A DNA stretch of 6,898 nucleotides from Ruminococcus sp. (GCA_017544125.1 JAFYET010000139.1:1-6898); one strand, 5' to 3'. Counted from the stretch's first letter, positions 1-5,821 are shown. Notes: generated by a model not told the origin, from the letters alone. Translations and numbers: made by a program.

Positions 1-467
1 AGAACTTCACGCTGCTAAAGGAACTCGGACGCTGCGATAAGCCCATACTCCTTAAAAGAGGACTCAGCGCAACGCTTCAGGAGCTGCTTATGAGTGCCGA
101 GTATATCATGAGCGAGGGCAACTCAAAGGTCATTCTCTGCGAGCGTGGCATAAGAACATACGAGACCGCCACAAGAAACACCCTTGATATCTCGGCAGTG
201 CCGCTGCTTCACCAGAAGACACACCTGCCCGTCTGCGTTGACCCCTCACACGCAACAGGCGTTGTTACGCTGGTCGAGCCTATGGCGCTTGCTTCCGTTG
301 CGGCAGGGTGCGACCTTCTCGAAATTGAAGTGCATAACGACCCCGCATCTGCCAAGAGCGACGGCGCACAGCAGCTTACCCCCGCCCAGTTCGGTGAGAC
401 TATGAAGAAGATAATGAGCATATCCGGCTTCGTGGGCAAGCCCCTGTGGAACGAGGTCAACAAGTAA
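1..467 (+). CDS. aroF: 3-deoxy-7-phosphoheptulonate (DAHP) synthase, C-terminal part, 5' end outside window
   Basis: This is the 3' end of a gene whose reading frame is open from base 3 (Asn-Phe-Thr-Leu-Leu) to the TAA at 465-467, giving about 154 residues. The enzyme condenses phosphoenolpyruvate and erythrose 4-phosphate, the first step of the shikimate pathway, in the cytoplasm. The fragment shows the hallmarks of the type I-beta (AroF/AroG-like) family: [22 protein letters not shown], the DPSHATG motif at 240-260, and EIEVHNDP followed by SDGAQQLTP. The His of DPSH (249-251), the Glu of EVH (327-329) and the Asp of SDG (360-362) have the same 26- and 11-residue spacings as three of the four metal ligands of the Thermotoga enzyme; the Cys ligand would lie upstream. 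Methionines at 90 and later are internal, not starts. It is followed by a 195-bp spacer with its own promoter for aroB, so it may be a separate transcription unit that reads through. The family assignment is very secure; any N-terminal regulatory domain cannot be seen. Confidence 0.96.
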   Translation, partial: NFTLLKELGRCDKPILLKRGLSATLQELLMSAEYIMSEGNSKVILCERGIRTYETATRNTLDISAVPLLHQKTHLPVCVDPSHATGVVTLVEPMALASVAAGCDLLEIEVHNDPASAKSDGAQQLTPAQFGETMKKIMSISGFVGKPLWNEVNK

Positions 468-588
468 TATATGTGCATTGCCGTCATTTGTTGCATATAG
501 CTAAAACAAAAGTTCGTATATCCTGCCTATTGCCAAAGGCGGCATAATATGTTAACTTGAAAATAAAAGGGGATAAGGGACACGGGGT

Positions 589-649
589 CAAATTAGTCCT
601 TTACAAAAAGCGGAAAATATGATATAATTATATATTATGGCAAATTAGT
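589..649 (+). repeat. 9-bp direct repeat CAAATTAGT flanking the aroB promoter
   Basis: CAAATTAGT occurs at 589-597, two bases upstream of the -35 box, and again at 641-649, just downstream of the expected transcription start. The copies are 52 bp apart, close to five helical turns, so they would lie on the same face of the DNA. That arrangement suits a pair of operator sites, but this is inference. In a short AT-rich spacer such a repeat could also arise by chance. Confidence 0.4.
600..628 (+). promoter_or_regulatory. Sigma-A promoter for the aroB-aroA gene run
   Basis: The -35 box TTTACA (600-605) and the -10 box TATAAT (623-628) are separated by exactly 17 bp, which matches the vegetative promoter consensus in 11 of 12 positions. 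The predicted start of transcription is near 635, giving a leader of about 28 nt before the aroB ATG at 663. The leader is too short to hold a T-box or other large riboswitch. An identical 9-bp sequence lies on each side of the promoter (see repeat entry). Confidence 0.85.
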
Positions 650-662
650 TAGGAGCGGCAAT

Positions 663-1772
663 ATGGTATTTAACTGTGAGCTTAAAAGAGTAGTTGATGA
701 CAGCTACGATATAGAGATAGGCAGGCAGCTTTCGGATAAGCTGGTAAGCGACCTTAAAGCGGGGCTGTGCGGGCGTGCTTCACGCTTTGCACTCATTACC
801 GATTCAAACGTTGAGGGGCTTTATGCCCTTCCTTTGATGGAGAAGCTCAGCGCTTCGGGGCTTAAGGCTGATATGATAACCATTCCCGCAGGGGAGAAGA
901 GCAAGACAAGGGAGATGAAAGCCTTTGTCGAGGATAAGATGCTCGCCCTTGGGTGCAGGAGAGACTGTGCGGTCATAGCCGTCGGCGGCGGCGTTGTTAC
1001 CGACCTTGCAGGCTTTGTGGCAGGAACATTCGGGCGGGGCGTGCCTTTTGTAAACTACGCCACAACGCTTCTTTCGGCGGCTGATGCCTCGGTGGGCGGC
1101 AAAACGGCGGTAGATACCCCCCTTGCCACCAACCTTATAGGTATGTTCAACCAGCCGAAAAAGGTATATATAGACATAGACACATGGAAGACCCTACCCG
1201 CACGGGAGATAGCAAGCGGTCTTGCCGAAACGGTAAAGCACGGCTGCCTTGCTGACAGCGAGCTGTTTGAGTATTTAGAGCAGAATATCGAAAAGGTCTT
1301 TGACTGCGACGGCGAGGTGTGCGAGTATATCTCAAAGCACAACTGCGAGGTCAAGTATAACGTTGTTATGCAGGACGAGCGTGAGAGCGGTCTTAGAGAG
1401 ATACTAAATTTGGGTCACACGGTAGGCAGGGCGATAGAAACGCTTTCTGACTACAAGCTCACCCACGGCGAAGCTGTGTCGATAGGGCTTGCAGCGCAGG
1501 CAAGGCTCGGGCTTGAAAAAGGCTTTGTCACCGCCGAAGAGGTAAGCCGCATAGAATCGCTTTTAAAGCGTGGCAGGCTGCCTGTTAGCATACCCGATTA
1601 TATCGACAGGGCTGCACTTGCAGATAAGCTCTATACCGATAAAAAGGTAAGAAACGGCAGGCTCAGGTTCGTTTTTGAAGAGGGCATAGGCAAGATGAAA
1701 TGCTTTGGCGGCAATAACTACGGCTTAGAGGTTGAAAAGAGCGAGATCGCCGCTGTGCTTGAAAATATGTGA
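663..1772 (+). CDS. aroB: 3-dehydroquinate synthase
   Basis: AroB converts DAHP to 3-dehydroquinate using NAD and a divalent metal, the second step of the shikimate pathway, in the cytoplasm. The 369-residue length is typical. The start is supported by AGGAG at 651-655, 7 nt before the ATG. Visible motifs are PAGEKSK (76-82) and GGGVVTDLAGFVAGTFGRG (108-126) for nucleotide binding, SVGGKT with Lys147, GLAETVKHG with Glu189 and Lys192, and LNLGHT and THGEAV. Mapped on the Aspergillus nidulans enzyme with a constant offset of 19, Lys231, Glu241, Arg245, Asn249 and the metal ligands His252 and His268 are all present. The one departure is Arg256 where that enzyme has His275. Its location with aroA and aroC, and the otherwise complete residue set, favour a true dehydroquinate synthase over other sugar-phosphate cyclases. 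It is first in the run, and its stop codon overlaps the ribosome binding site of the next gene. Confidence 0.97.
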   Translation: MVFNCELKRVVDDSYDIEIGRQLSDKLVSDLKAGLCGRASRFALITDSNVEGLYALPLMEKLSASGLKADMITIPAGEKSKTREMKAFVEDKMLALGCRRDCAVIAVGGGVVTDLAGFVAGTFGRGVPFVNYATTLLSAADASVGGKTAVDTPLATNLIGMFNQPKKVYIDIDTWKTLPAREIASGLAETVKHGCLADSELFEYLEQNIEKVFDCDGEVCEYISKHNCEVKYNVVMQDERESGLREILNLGHTVGRAIETLSDYKLTHGEAVSIGLAAQARLGLEKGFVTAEEVSRIESLLKRGRLPVSIPDYIDRAALADKLYTDKKVRNGRLRFVFEEGIGKMKCFGGNNYGLEVEKSEIAAVLENM

Positions 1773-1780
1773 GGTTATAA

Positions 1781-2296
1781 ATGGATATTCTTTTTGCGAC
1801 CGAAAGGCTAAAGGTGAGAAAGTTCACCCCCGATGACTGGGAAGACCTTGCAGAGATCCTTACCGATAAAGAGGTAACATACTTTGAGCCATATGAGACA
1901 TTTACCAGAGAAGCCTGCGTGCAGGAGGCTGAGAATTTCTCAAAGAGCGATGAATTCTTCGCCGTGGTGCTTGATAAAAAGGTAATAGGCAAGCTGTATT
2001 TTTCTGACAGAAAGTATGGCAGCTATGAGATAGGTTATACCTTTAACGGGGCTTATCAGGGCAAAGGCTATGCCTGCAAGAGCGTAAAGGGCATGATAGC
2101 CTATGCTTTTGAAAATATGGGCGTGCGCCGTATTTTCGCCGAGATAGATACAAGGAACGAAAAGTCTGTAAATCTTGTAAAGCGGGCGGGTATGCGCCTT
2201 GAAGCAGAGCATAAGGAGCTTTTCCCGAGAAAGGAAGACAGCAGTGTGTATAATGATTTTTATATATACGCCATACTGAAAAGGGAATATAAATGA
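1781..2296 (+). CDS. GNAT-family N-acetyltransferase (RimJ/RimL-like)
   Basis: This 171-residue protein has the GNAT fold typical of the RimJ/RimL group (Acetyltransf_3 type), which transfers acetyl from acetyl-CoA to an amine on a protein or small molecule. The N-terminal strand FATERLKVRKFTPDDW (residues 5-20) is characteristic. The acetyl-CoA pyrophosphate loop appears as QGKGYA (93-98), followed by a helix. Motif B is seen in IDTRNEKSVNLVKRAGM (122-138), with Asn126 and Ser129 at the usual places. The substrate cannot be deduced. The ATG sits 8 bp after aroB, and the ribosome binding site GAGG (1771-1774) overlaps the aroB stop. The gene's own TGA overlaps the next start (ATGA at 2293-2296), so it is almost certainly co-transcribed and translationally coupled. 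No shikimate pathway step needs such an enzyme, so its presence may reflect convenience of location only. Confidence 0.9.
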   Translation: MDILFATERLKVRKFTPDDWEDLAEILTDKEVTYFEPYETFTREACVQEAENFSKSDEFFAVVLDKKVIGKLYFSDRKYGSYEIGYTFNGAYQGKGYACKSVKGMIAYAFENMGVRRIFAEIDTRNEKSVNLVKRAGMRLEAEHKELFPRKEDSSVYNDFYIYAILKREYK

Positions 2297-2886
2297 CAGA
2301 CGAGTATTTTAACGGCGAGTATATGGAATACGAGGGCTGCTACGGGGCAGAGCCTTCGGCAGATACCCGCAGGCGTTTAAAAAAAGCCCTGTGCCTTATC
2401 TTAGCAGGCATTATAATGACAGCTCTTTCGCTTATATATATTGTGCCGCAGATACAGCACAGTATAGATTACCCCGCATCTGTTGGCGGCAAGCTCTATG
2501 CTGCAATGGATAAGACGGGGAAGAAAGAAGAGGTCAAAAGAGAAGATATAAAGGACGGTATCGTAAGAATATATATCGCTGTGGAAAGAGACGAGAAATT
2601 CCGCAAAGTTTTTGTATACACCGATGACCCCGAAATAGCAGAGAGCTATTATAACGCCGACCAGGATGTTAAGGTGCTCTATGATCCCGATGACCCGGAT
2701 GACTATATAGTGGTCGCCGAAAAAGGGTATAAGAAAGCCGGCAGCTATATTCTCCTCGGGGCAGGTCTTATATGCTTTGCAGCCGGTCTGATAAGCCTTG
2801 TGGTATTTAGAAAGCGTCAGCCTGTCGATGAGCTTGATGCACTTAACAAAGCCTATGACAAGGAATATGACAACGAATATCTATAA
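2293..2886 (+). CDS. DUF3592-like membrane protein with two transmembrane helices
   Basis: This 197-residue protein has an acidic, Tyr-rich N-terminus, a basic patch RRRLKK (26-31), a first membrane helix at about 32-52, a domain of roughly 95 residues outside the membrane, a second helix at about 149-172, then RKR and a short acidic tail. The positive-inside rule puts both termini in the cytoplasm and the central domain on the outer face. The segment DVKVLYDPDDPDDYIV (125-140) just before the second helix resembles the V-x-YdPxNP signature of DUF3592 proteins, whose function I do not know to be established. The ATG overlaps the acetyltransferase stop (ATGA) and is preceded by AAGGGA at 2281-2286. 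The gene ends 18 bp before aroA. No signal peptide or catalytic motif is seen. The membrane topology is confident; the family name is from memory of the motif and less so. Confidence 0.82.
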   Translation: MTDEYFNGEYMEYEGCYGAEPSADTRRRLKKALCLILAGIIMTALSLIYIVPQIQHSIDYPASVGGKLYAAMDKTGKKEEVKREDIKDGIVRIYIAVERDEKFRKVFVYTDDPEIAESYYNADQDVKVLYDPDDPDDYIVVAEKGYKKAGSYILLGAGLICFAAGLISLVVFRKRQPVDELDALNKAYDKEYDNEYL

Positions 2887-2904
2887 CTGACAGAGGTAAA
2901 CTCA

Positions 2905-4131
2905 ATGGATATAAAGATAACCCCAAAAATGCTAAAGGGCACAGTAACAGCCCCGCCCTCGAAAAGTGTTGCCCACAGGCTGCTTATCTGTGCGGCGTTT
3001 GCAAAGGGCAAGAGCGTTATAAAAAACATAAGCTCATCAAAAGATATGCAGGCAACTATCGGCTGCCTGCGTGCGCTGGGGGCTGATATTGAGCTTAAAG
3101 GCGATACTGCCTTTATAAAAGGAATAGAGCAGCCTGCAAAGACAGCGACCCTTGATTGCTGTGAATCGGGCTCGACGCTGCGGTTTTTGATACCCGCAGC
3201 GTGCGCTCTCGGCACTGATGCCACCTTTGTGGGTGAGGGGCGGCTGCCCCAAAGACCCATAACCCCCTTTCTTGAAACGCTTCCACCGCACGGGGCAGAG
3301 TTTAAGTATGATAACACCATGCCCTTTACCGTGTCGGGCAAGCTAACGGCAGGGGTATATGAGATAAGGGGCGATGTTTCGTCGCAGTTTATAACAGGGC
3401 TGCTGCTGGCACTTCCTCTTTGCGAGGGCGACAGCGAGATAAGGATAACCACCGCCCTTGAATCAAAACCCTATATCGACATAACCATAGGCGCTATGAA
3501 GCAGTTCGGCGTTGAGGCAGAGCAAAAGGGCGATACCTTTATTATAAAGGGCGGGCAGAGCTATAAACCCCAAAGCCTGTCTGTAGAGGGCGACCACTCG
3601 CAGGCGGCGTTCTTTGAAACAGCCGATGCGCTGGGCGCTGATATAGAAATATTAGGCCTAAATGTAAATTCTTATCAGGGCGACAAAAAAATTATTGAAA
3701 TTATCAGAGAAATAGTGTATAATAGTAATGATAGGCTTGCGCCCTTTGAGGTCGATGTGTCGGATATACCCGACCTTGTGCCGATTTTAGCGGTGCTGGC
3801 GAGCTTTTGCGAGGGCAGGTCACGCATTTATAATGCGGGCAGGCTCAGGATAAAGGAATGTGACAGGCTGCACGCTATGGCTGTGAGCCTTAACGCCTGC
3901 GGCGGCAGGGTCGAGGAAAAGCAGGAAGAGCTTATCATCGAGGGTGTGGGTTCGCTCTCGGGCGGCGAGGTGCCTGATTTTAACGACCACCGCATACCTA
4001 TGGCTATGTCGATAGCCGCTATGAGGTGCAAAGCTCCGCTGATAATAAGGGGCGCACATTCGGTTGCAAAATCTTACCCCGATTACTGGCAGGTATATAA
4101 AAGCCTTGGCGGGGTGTATGAGGAGATTTAG
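2905..4131 (+). CDS. aroA: 3-phosphoshikimate 1-carboxyvinyltransferase (EPSP synthase)
   Basis: AroA joins shikimate 3-phosphate and phosphoenolpyruvate to give EPSP, the step before chorismate, in the cytoplasm. The protein has 408 residues, slightly shorter than most family members. Matching E. coli positions are visible: Lys20, Ser21 and Arg25 in PPSKSVAHR (K22/S23/R27); Arg113 in EGRLPQRPI (R124); Ser159-Ser160-Gln161 in GDVSSQF; Asp290 in DIPDLVP (D313); Glu318 and Arg321 in IKECDRL (E341/R344); His362-Arg363 in DFNDHRIPM (H385/R386); and Lys389 (K411). The phosphoenolpyruvate loop is CCESGSTLRFLIP (85-97) instead of the E. coli NAGTAMRPL. Residues 258-290 (QGDKK to IPD) seem about a dozen residues shorter than I expect, and part of this stretch is encoded by unusually AT-rich codons that contain a promoter-like sequence. 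AGAGG (2892-2896) lies 8 nt before the ATG. Confidence 0.97.
   Translation: MDIKITPKMLKGTVTAPPSKSVAHRLLICAAFAKGKSVIKNISSSKDMQATIGCLRALGADIELKGDTAFIKGIEQPAKTATLDCCESGSTLRFLIPAACALGTDATFVGEGRLPQRPITPFLETLPPHGAEFKYDNTMPFTVSGKLTAGVYEIRGDVSSQFITGLLLALPLCEGDSEIRITTALESKPYIDITIGAMKQFGVEAEQKGDTFIIKGGQSYKPQSLSVEGDHSQAAFFETADALGADIEILGLNVNSYQGDKKIIEIIREIVYNSNDRLAPFEVDVSDIPDLVPILAVLASFCEGRSRIYNAGRLRIKECDRLHAMAVSLNACGGRVEEKQEELIIEGVGSLSGGEVPDFNDHRIPMAMSIAAMRCKAPLIIRGAHSVAKSYPDYWQVYKSLGGVYEEI
3695..3723 (+). promoter_or_regulatory. Possible internal promoter within aroA
   Basis: TTGAAA (3695-3700) and TATAAT (3718-3723) are separated by exactly 17 bp inside the aroA coding region. The match to the vegetative consensus is 11 of 12, apart from the functional context. 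The surrounding codons (ATT, GAA, AAT, AGT, TAT) are much more AT-rich than the rest of the gene, which mostly uses ATA/ATC and GC-rich codons. Transcription would begin near 3730 and could express the DivIVA-like gene and aroC. Whether it is active cannot be known from sequence. Confidence 0.5.
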
Positions 4132-4134
4132 CAT

Positions 4135-4479
4135 ATGGGCTTTTTATCAAAACTTTTCGGCTTCGGCGGCGAGCCTGAACATGATATGAGCGACCCGCCC
4201 GTAAAGAACACATTATCACCCGGAATGCTGAGAACTGCAAGAGGCGAGGGCTATGACAAGGCTGCTACCTTTGCGGCACTTGATAAGCTGAGTGCCGAGA
4301 TACAGCTTCTTGCCGAGGCTTTTGAGAAAAAGCAAAACGGCTTACCCTACACCATACCGCAGCCGCAGCAAACGCCCGAGATAGCGACCACCAAGCACGG
4401 CGGCTTTGATGCGCAGGACGTTAACGGCTATATAGCACAGCTTAACGAACAGATAGCAAGGCTCAGGCAAAGCCTGTGA
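4135..4479 (+). CDS. Small protein with two DivIVA-like motifs
   Basis: This 114-residue protein starts 3 bp after the aroA stop, with AGGAG (4121-4125) 9 nt upstream of the ATG, so it belongs to the same transcript. The N-terminus MGFLSKLFGFGG is amphipathic and resembles membrane-surface anchors. Two segments, GYDKAATFAALDKLSAEIQLL (39-59) and GFDAQDVNGYIAQLNEQIARL (90-110), align without gaps exactly 51 residues apart. Each has the Gly-aromatic-Asp start and hydrophobic heptad-like pattern of the short GYDxxEV motif that begins DivIVA/GpsB-type domains. They are separated by a Pro/Gln-rich linker (PQPQQTP, 75-81). The second copy ends in a short coiled-coil-like helix at the C-terminus. 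DivIVA proteins bind curved membrane and organise cell division or growth. This protein lacks the long coiled coil of DivIVA itself. I do not recognise a named family; the division or membrane role is an inference from the motifs. Confidence 0.85.
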   Translation: MGFLSKLFGFGGEPEHDMSDPPVKNTLSPGMLRTARGEGYDKAATFAALDKLSAEIQLLAEAFEKKQNGLPYTIPQPQQTPEIATTKHGGFDAQDVNGYIAQLNEQIARLRQSL

Positions 4480-4483
4480 ACAA

Positions 4484-4518
4484 ATGCATAATGCATAATG
4501 CATAATGCATAATGCATA
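4484..4518 (+). repeat. Five tandem copies of ATGCATA
   Basis: The 7-bp unit ATGCATA is repeated five times without interruption, followed by AT. It forms most of the left terminal repeat of the element. Each unit contains the palindrome ATGCAT, so the array can pair with itself and with the right end. The right end holds fewer and partly altered units, so copy number may have changed by slippage. Confidence 0.95.
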
Positions 4519-4601
4519 ATTGATGAATCCGCCATACGGCTGATGGATTTAAAAAGACGGGTCTGCAAAGAAAGCTACGTGTACTATTTATTTACTGCGG
4601 A

Positions 4602-4671
4602 GCTTTTTCATCGTGATAAAAAGCGGTGTTTAAATGCTATAAACATTAAAAAACATCGCCCGCAGGGCGAT
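4602..4671 (+). other. Overlapping, mutually exclusive stem-loops upstream of aroC
   Basis: GCTTTTT (4602-4608) can pair with AAAAAGC (4618-4624). GCGGTGTTT (4623-4631) can pair with AAACATCGC (4651-4659) with one G-U pair, extended inward by AATG (4633-4636) and CATT (4644-4647). ATCGCCC (4655-4661) can pair perfectly with GGGCGAT (4665-4671) around a GCA loop. The last two share 4655-4659 and cannot form together. There is no T-run after the final hairpin, so it is not a standard terminator. The structures lie inside the repeat element. Confidence 0.5.
4635..4643 (+). promoter_or_regulatory. Possible extended -10 promoter inside the repeat element
   Basis: TGCTATAAA (4635-4643) fits an extended -10 element (TGn followed by TATAAA) in the correct direction to read aroC. 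No good -35 box is found 16-18 bp upstream; the closest sequence, around 4614-4620, is poor. The element could give aroC some independent transcription. Support is weak. Confidence 0.25.
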
Positions 4672-4729
4672 ACCATAATTATGCATTATGAATTATGCAT
4701 TATGCATTTATTTTTGAGGGGGACTAATA

Positions 4730-5821
4730 ATGTCATCAACATGGAATCACAATATCAGCTTTTCGGTCTTTGGTGAGAGCCACGGACCTGCAATAGGCGT
4801 GTGCATGGATAATGTACCGCCCGGTGAAAGCATTGATATGGACAAGCTAATGGCATTTATGGCAAGAAGAGCGCCTAAGAAGGACAAGACCTCTACCCAG
4901 AGGCGGGAAAAGGATATGCCGCAGATAATGTCGGGCTTTTACAACGGCAAGACTACCGGCACACCTCTTTGTGCGCTGATACAGAATACCGACCAGCATT
5001 CGGGCGATTATTCAAACCTTTCACGCCTTGCAAGGCCGGGTCATGCCGACTACACGGGCGCTATGAGATACCGTGGCTTCAATGATGTAAGAGGCGGCGG
5101 GCATTTCTCGGGCAGGCTTACTGCACCGCTTTGCTTTGCGGGCGCAGTTGCAGGGCAGATACTTGAAAAGCGTGGCATCTACGTAGGCGCACACATAGCC
5201 GAGATACACGGCATCAAGGACAGGCGGCTCGACCCCATAAACACCACCAGAGACCAGATAATAGCACTCAGGGAAAAGGAATTCCCGACGCTTGACGATG
5301 CAAAGGGTGCAGGCATGAAGGCTGACATAGATAAGGCAAGAATGTGCCAGGACAGCGTGGGCGGCATAATCGAGTGCGTGGCTATAAACGTTCCCGCAGG
5401 CATAGGCTCGCCCATATTTGACGGGCTTGAAAACTCGATAGCACAGCTCATATTCGGCATACCCGCTGTTAAGGGTCTTGAATTCGGCGTGGGCTTCAAT
5501 GCTGCAAATATGCTGGGCTCTGAGAACAATGACGAATTCTACGTTGACGAGAGAGGGCACGTTGTCACAAGGACAAACAACCACGGCGGAATCTTGGGGG
5601 GTATATCTTCGGGAATGCCCATAACACTCAGAGTGGCATTCAAGCCCACCCCCTCGATAGCAAGGCCGCAGGAGACTGTTGACTACTCAGCACTCAAAAA
5701 CGAGACGCTGACCATAAAGGGCAGGCACGACCCCTGCGTTGTTCCGAGAGCTGTTCCCTGCGTTGAGGCGGCTGTGAACATAGCACTGCTTGACCATATG
5801 CTCGATTACCCGAATTTCTAA
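4730..5821 (+). CDS. aroC: Chorismate synthase
   Basis: AroC removes phosphate from EPSP to make chorismate, the last shared step of aromatic synthesis; it needs reduced FMN and acts as a cytoplasmic tetramer. The 363-residue length is normal. Signature motifs are present in order: FGESHGPAIG (14-23, with catalytic-type His18), RPGHADYTGAMRY (102-114, with His105), DVRGGGHFSGRLTAP (119-133), IPAVKGLEFG (244-253), TNNHGGILGGISSGMP (282-297) and GRHDPCVVPRAVPCVEA (331-347). The start is supported by a GAGGGGGA site at 4716-4723, 6 nt before the ATG, and by the usual MSSTW/F N-terminus. A different-frame ATG at 4741 is not the start. The gene is separated from the upstream run by the repeat element, so it may depend on read-through, on the promoter within aroA, or on a promoter in the element. 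It ends 15 bp before the next gene. Confidence 0.98.
   Translation: MSSTWNHNISFSVFGESHGPAIGVCMDNVPPGESIDMDKLMAFMARRAPKKDKTSTQRREKDMPQIMSGFYNGKTTGTPLCALIQNTDQHSGDYSNLSRLARPGHADYTGAMRYRGFNDVRGGGHFSGRLTAPLCFAGAVAGQILEKRGIYVGAHIAEIHGIKDRRLDPINTTRDQIIALREKEFPTLDDAKGAGMKADIDKARMCQDSVGGIIECVAINVPAGIGSPIFDGLENSIAQLIFGIPAVKGLEFGVGFNAANMLGSENNDEFYVDERGHVVTRTNNHGGILGGISSGMPITLRVAFKPTPSIARPQETVDYSALKNETLTIKGRHDPCVVPRAVPCVEAAVNIALLDHMLDYPNF

Larger units (their letters stand above)
4482..4709. mobile_element. MITE-like repeat element with 32-bp terminal inverted repeats
   Basis: The left end (4482-4513) and the reverse complement of the right end (4678-4709) match in 31 of 32 positions, beginning AAATGCATAATGCATAAT. 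The roughly 228-bp element carries no credible gene and has internal stem-loops (4526-4549, 4602-4624, 4623-4659, 4655-4671). These are the features of a miniature inverted-repeat element. No target-site duplication is obvious at either boundary, so the exact ends are uncertain. It sits between the DivIVA-like gene and aroC, ending about 7 bp before the aroC ribosome binding site, and so interrupts an otherwise compact cluster. From memory, ATGCATAAT-type intergenic repeats are frequent in Clostridia; the family cannot be confirmed here. Confidence 0.7.

Noticed and set aside
629..662. T-box or other riboswitch upstream of aroB
   Set aside because: The leader from the predicted start is only about 28 nt and contains no specifier loop, T-box sequence or terminator.
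2853..3452. 199-residue open frame on the - strand opposite aroA
   Set aside because: It is an antisense shadow of aroA with low-complexity Ser-rich translation and no recognisable family.
4464..4476. CAGGC-AAA-GCCTG hairpin at the end of the DivIVA-like gene as a terminator
   Set aside because: The stem has only 5 bp, lies in coding sequence and is not followed by a T-run.
4484..4518. CRISPR-like tandem repeats
   Set aside because: The units are 7 bp and directly adjacent, with no spacers and no cas genes, so this is a simple tandem repeat.
4543..4776. 77-residue open frame on the + strand across the repeat element and the aroC start
   Set aside because: It lies mostly within the repeat, has no ribosome binding site, encodes repeat-derived peptides such as MHYELCIMH, and runs out of frame into aroC.
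5021..5584. 187-residue open frame on the - strand opposite aroC
   Set aside because: It is the antisense shadow of a well-supported gene, is Cys/Tyr-rich with no domain pattern, and has no ribosome binding site that I can see.
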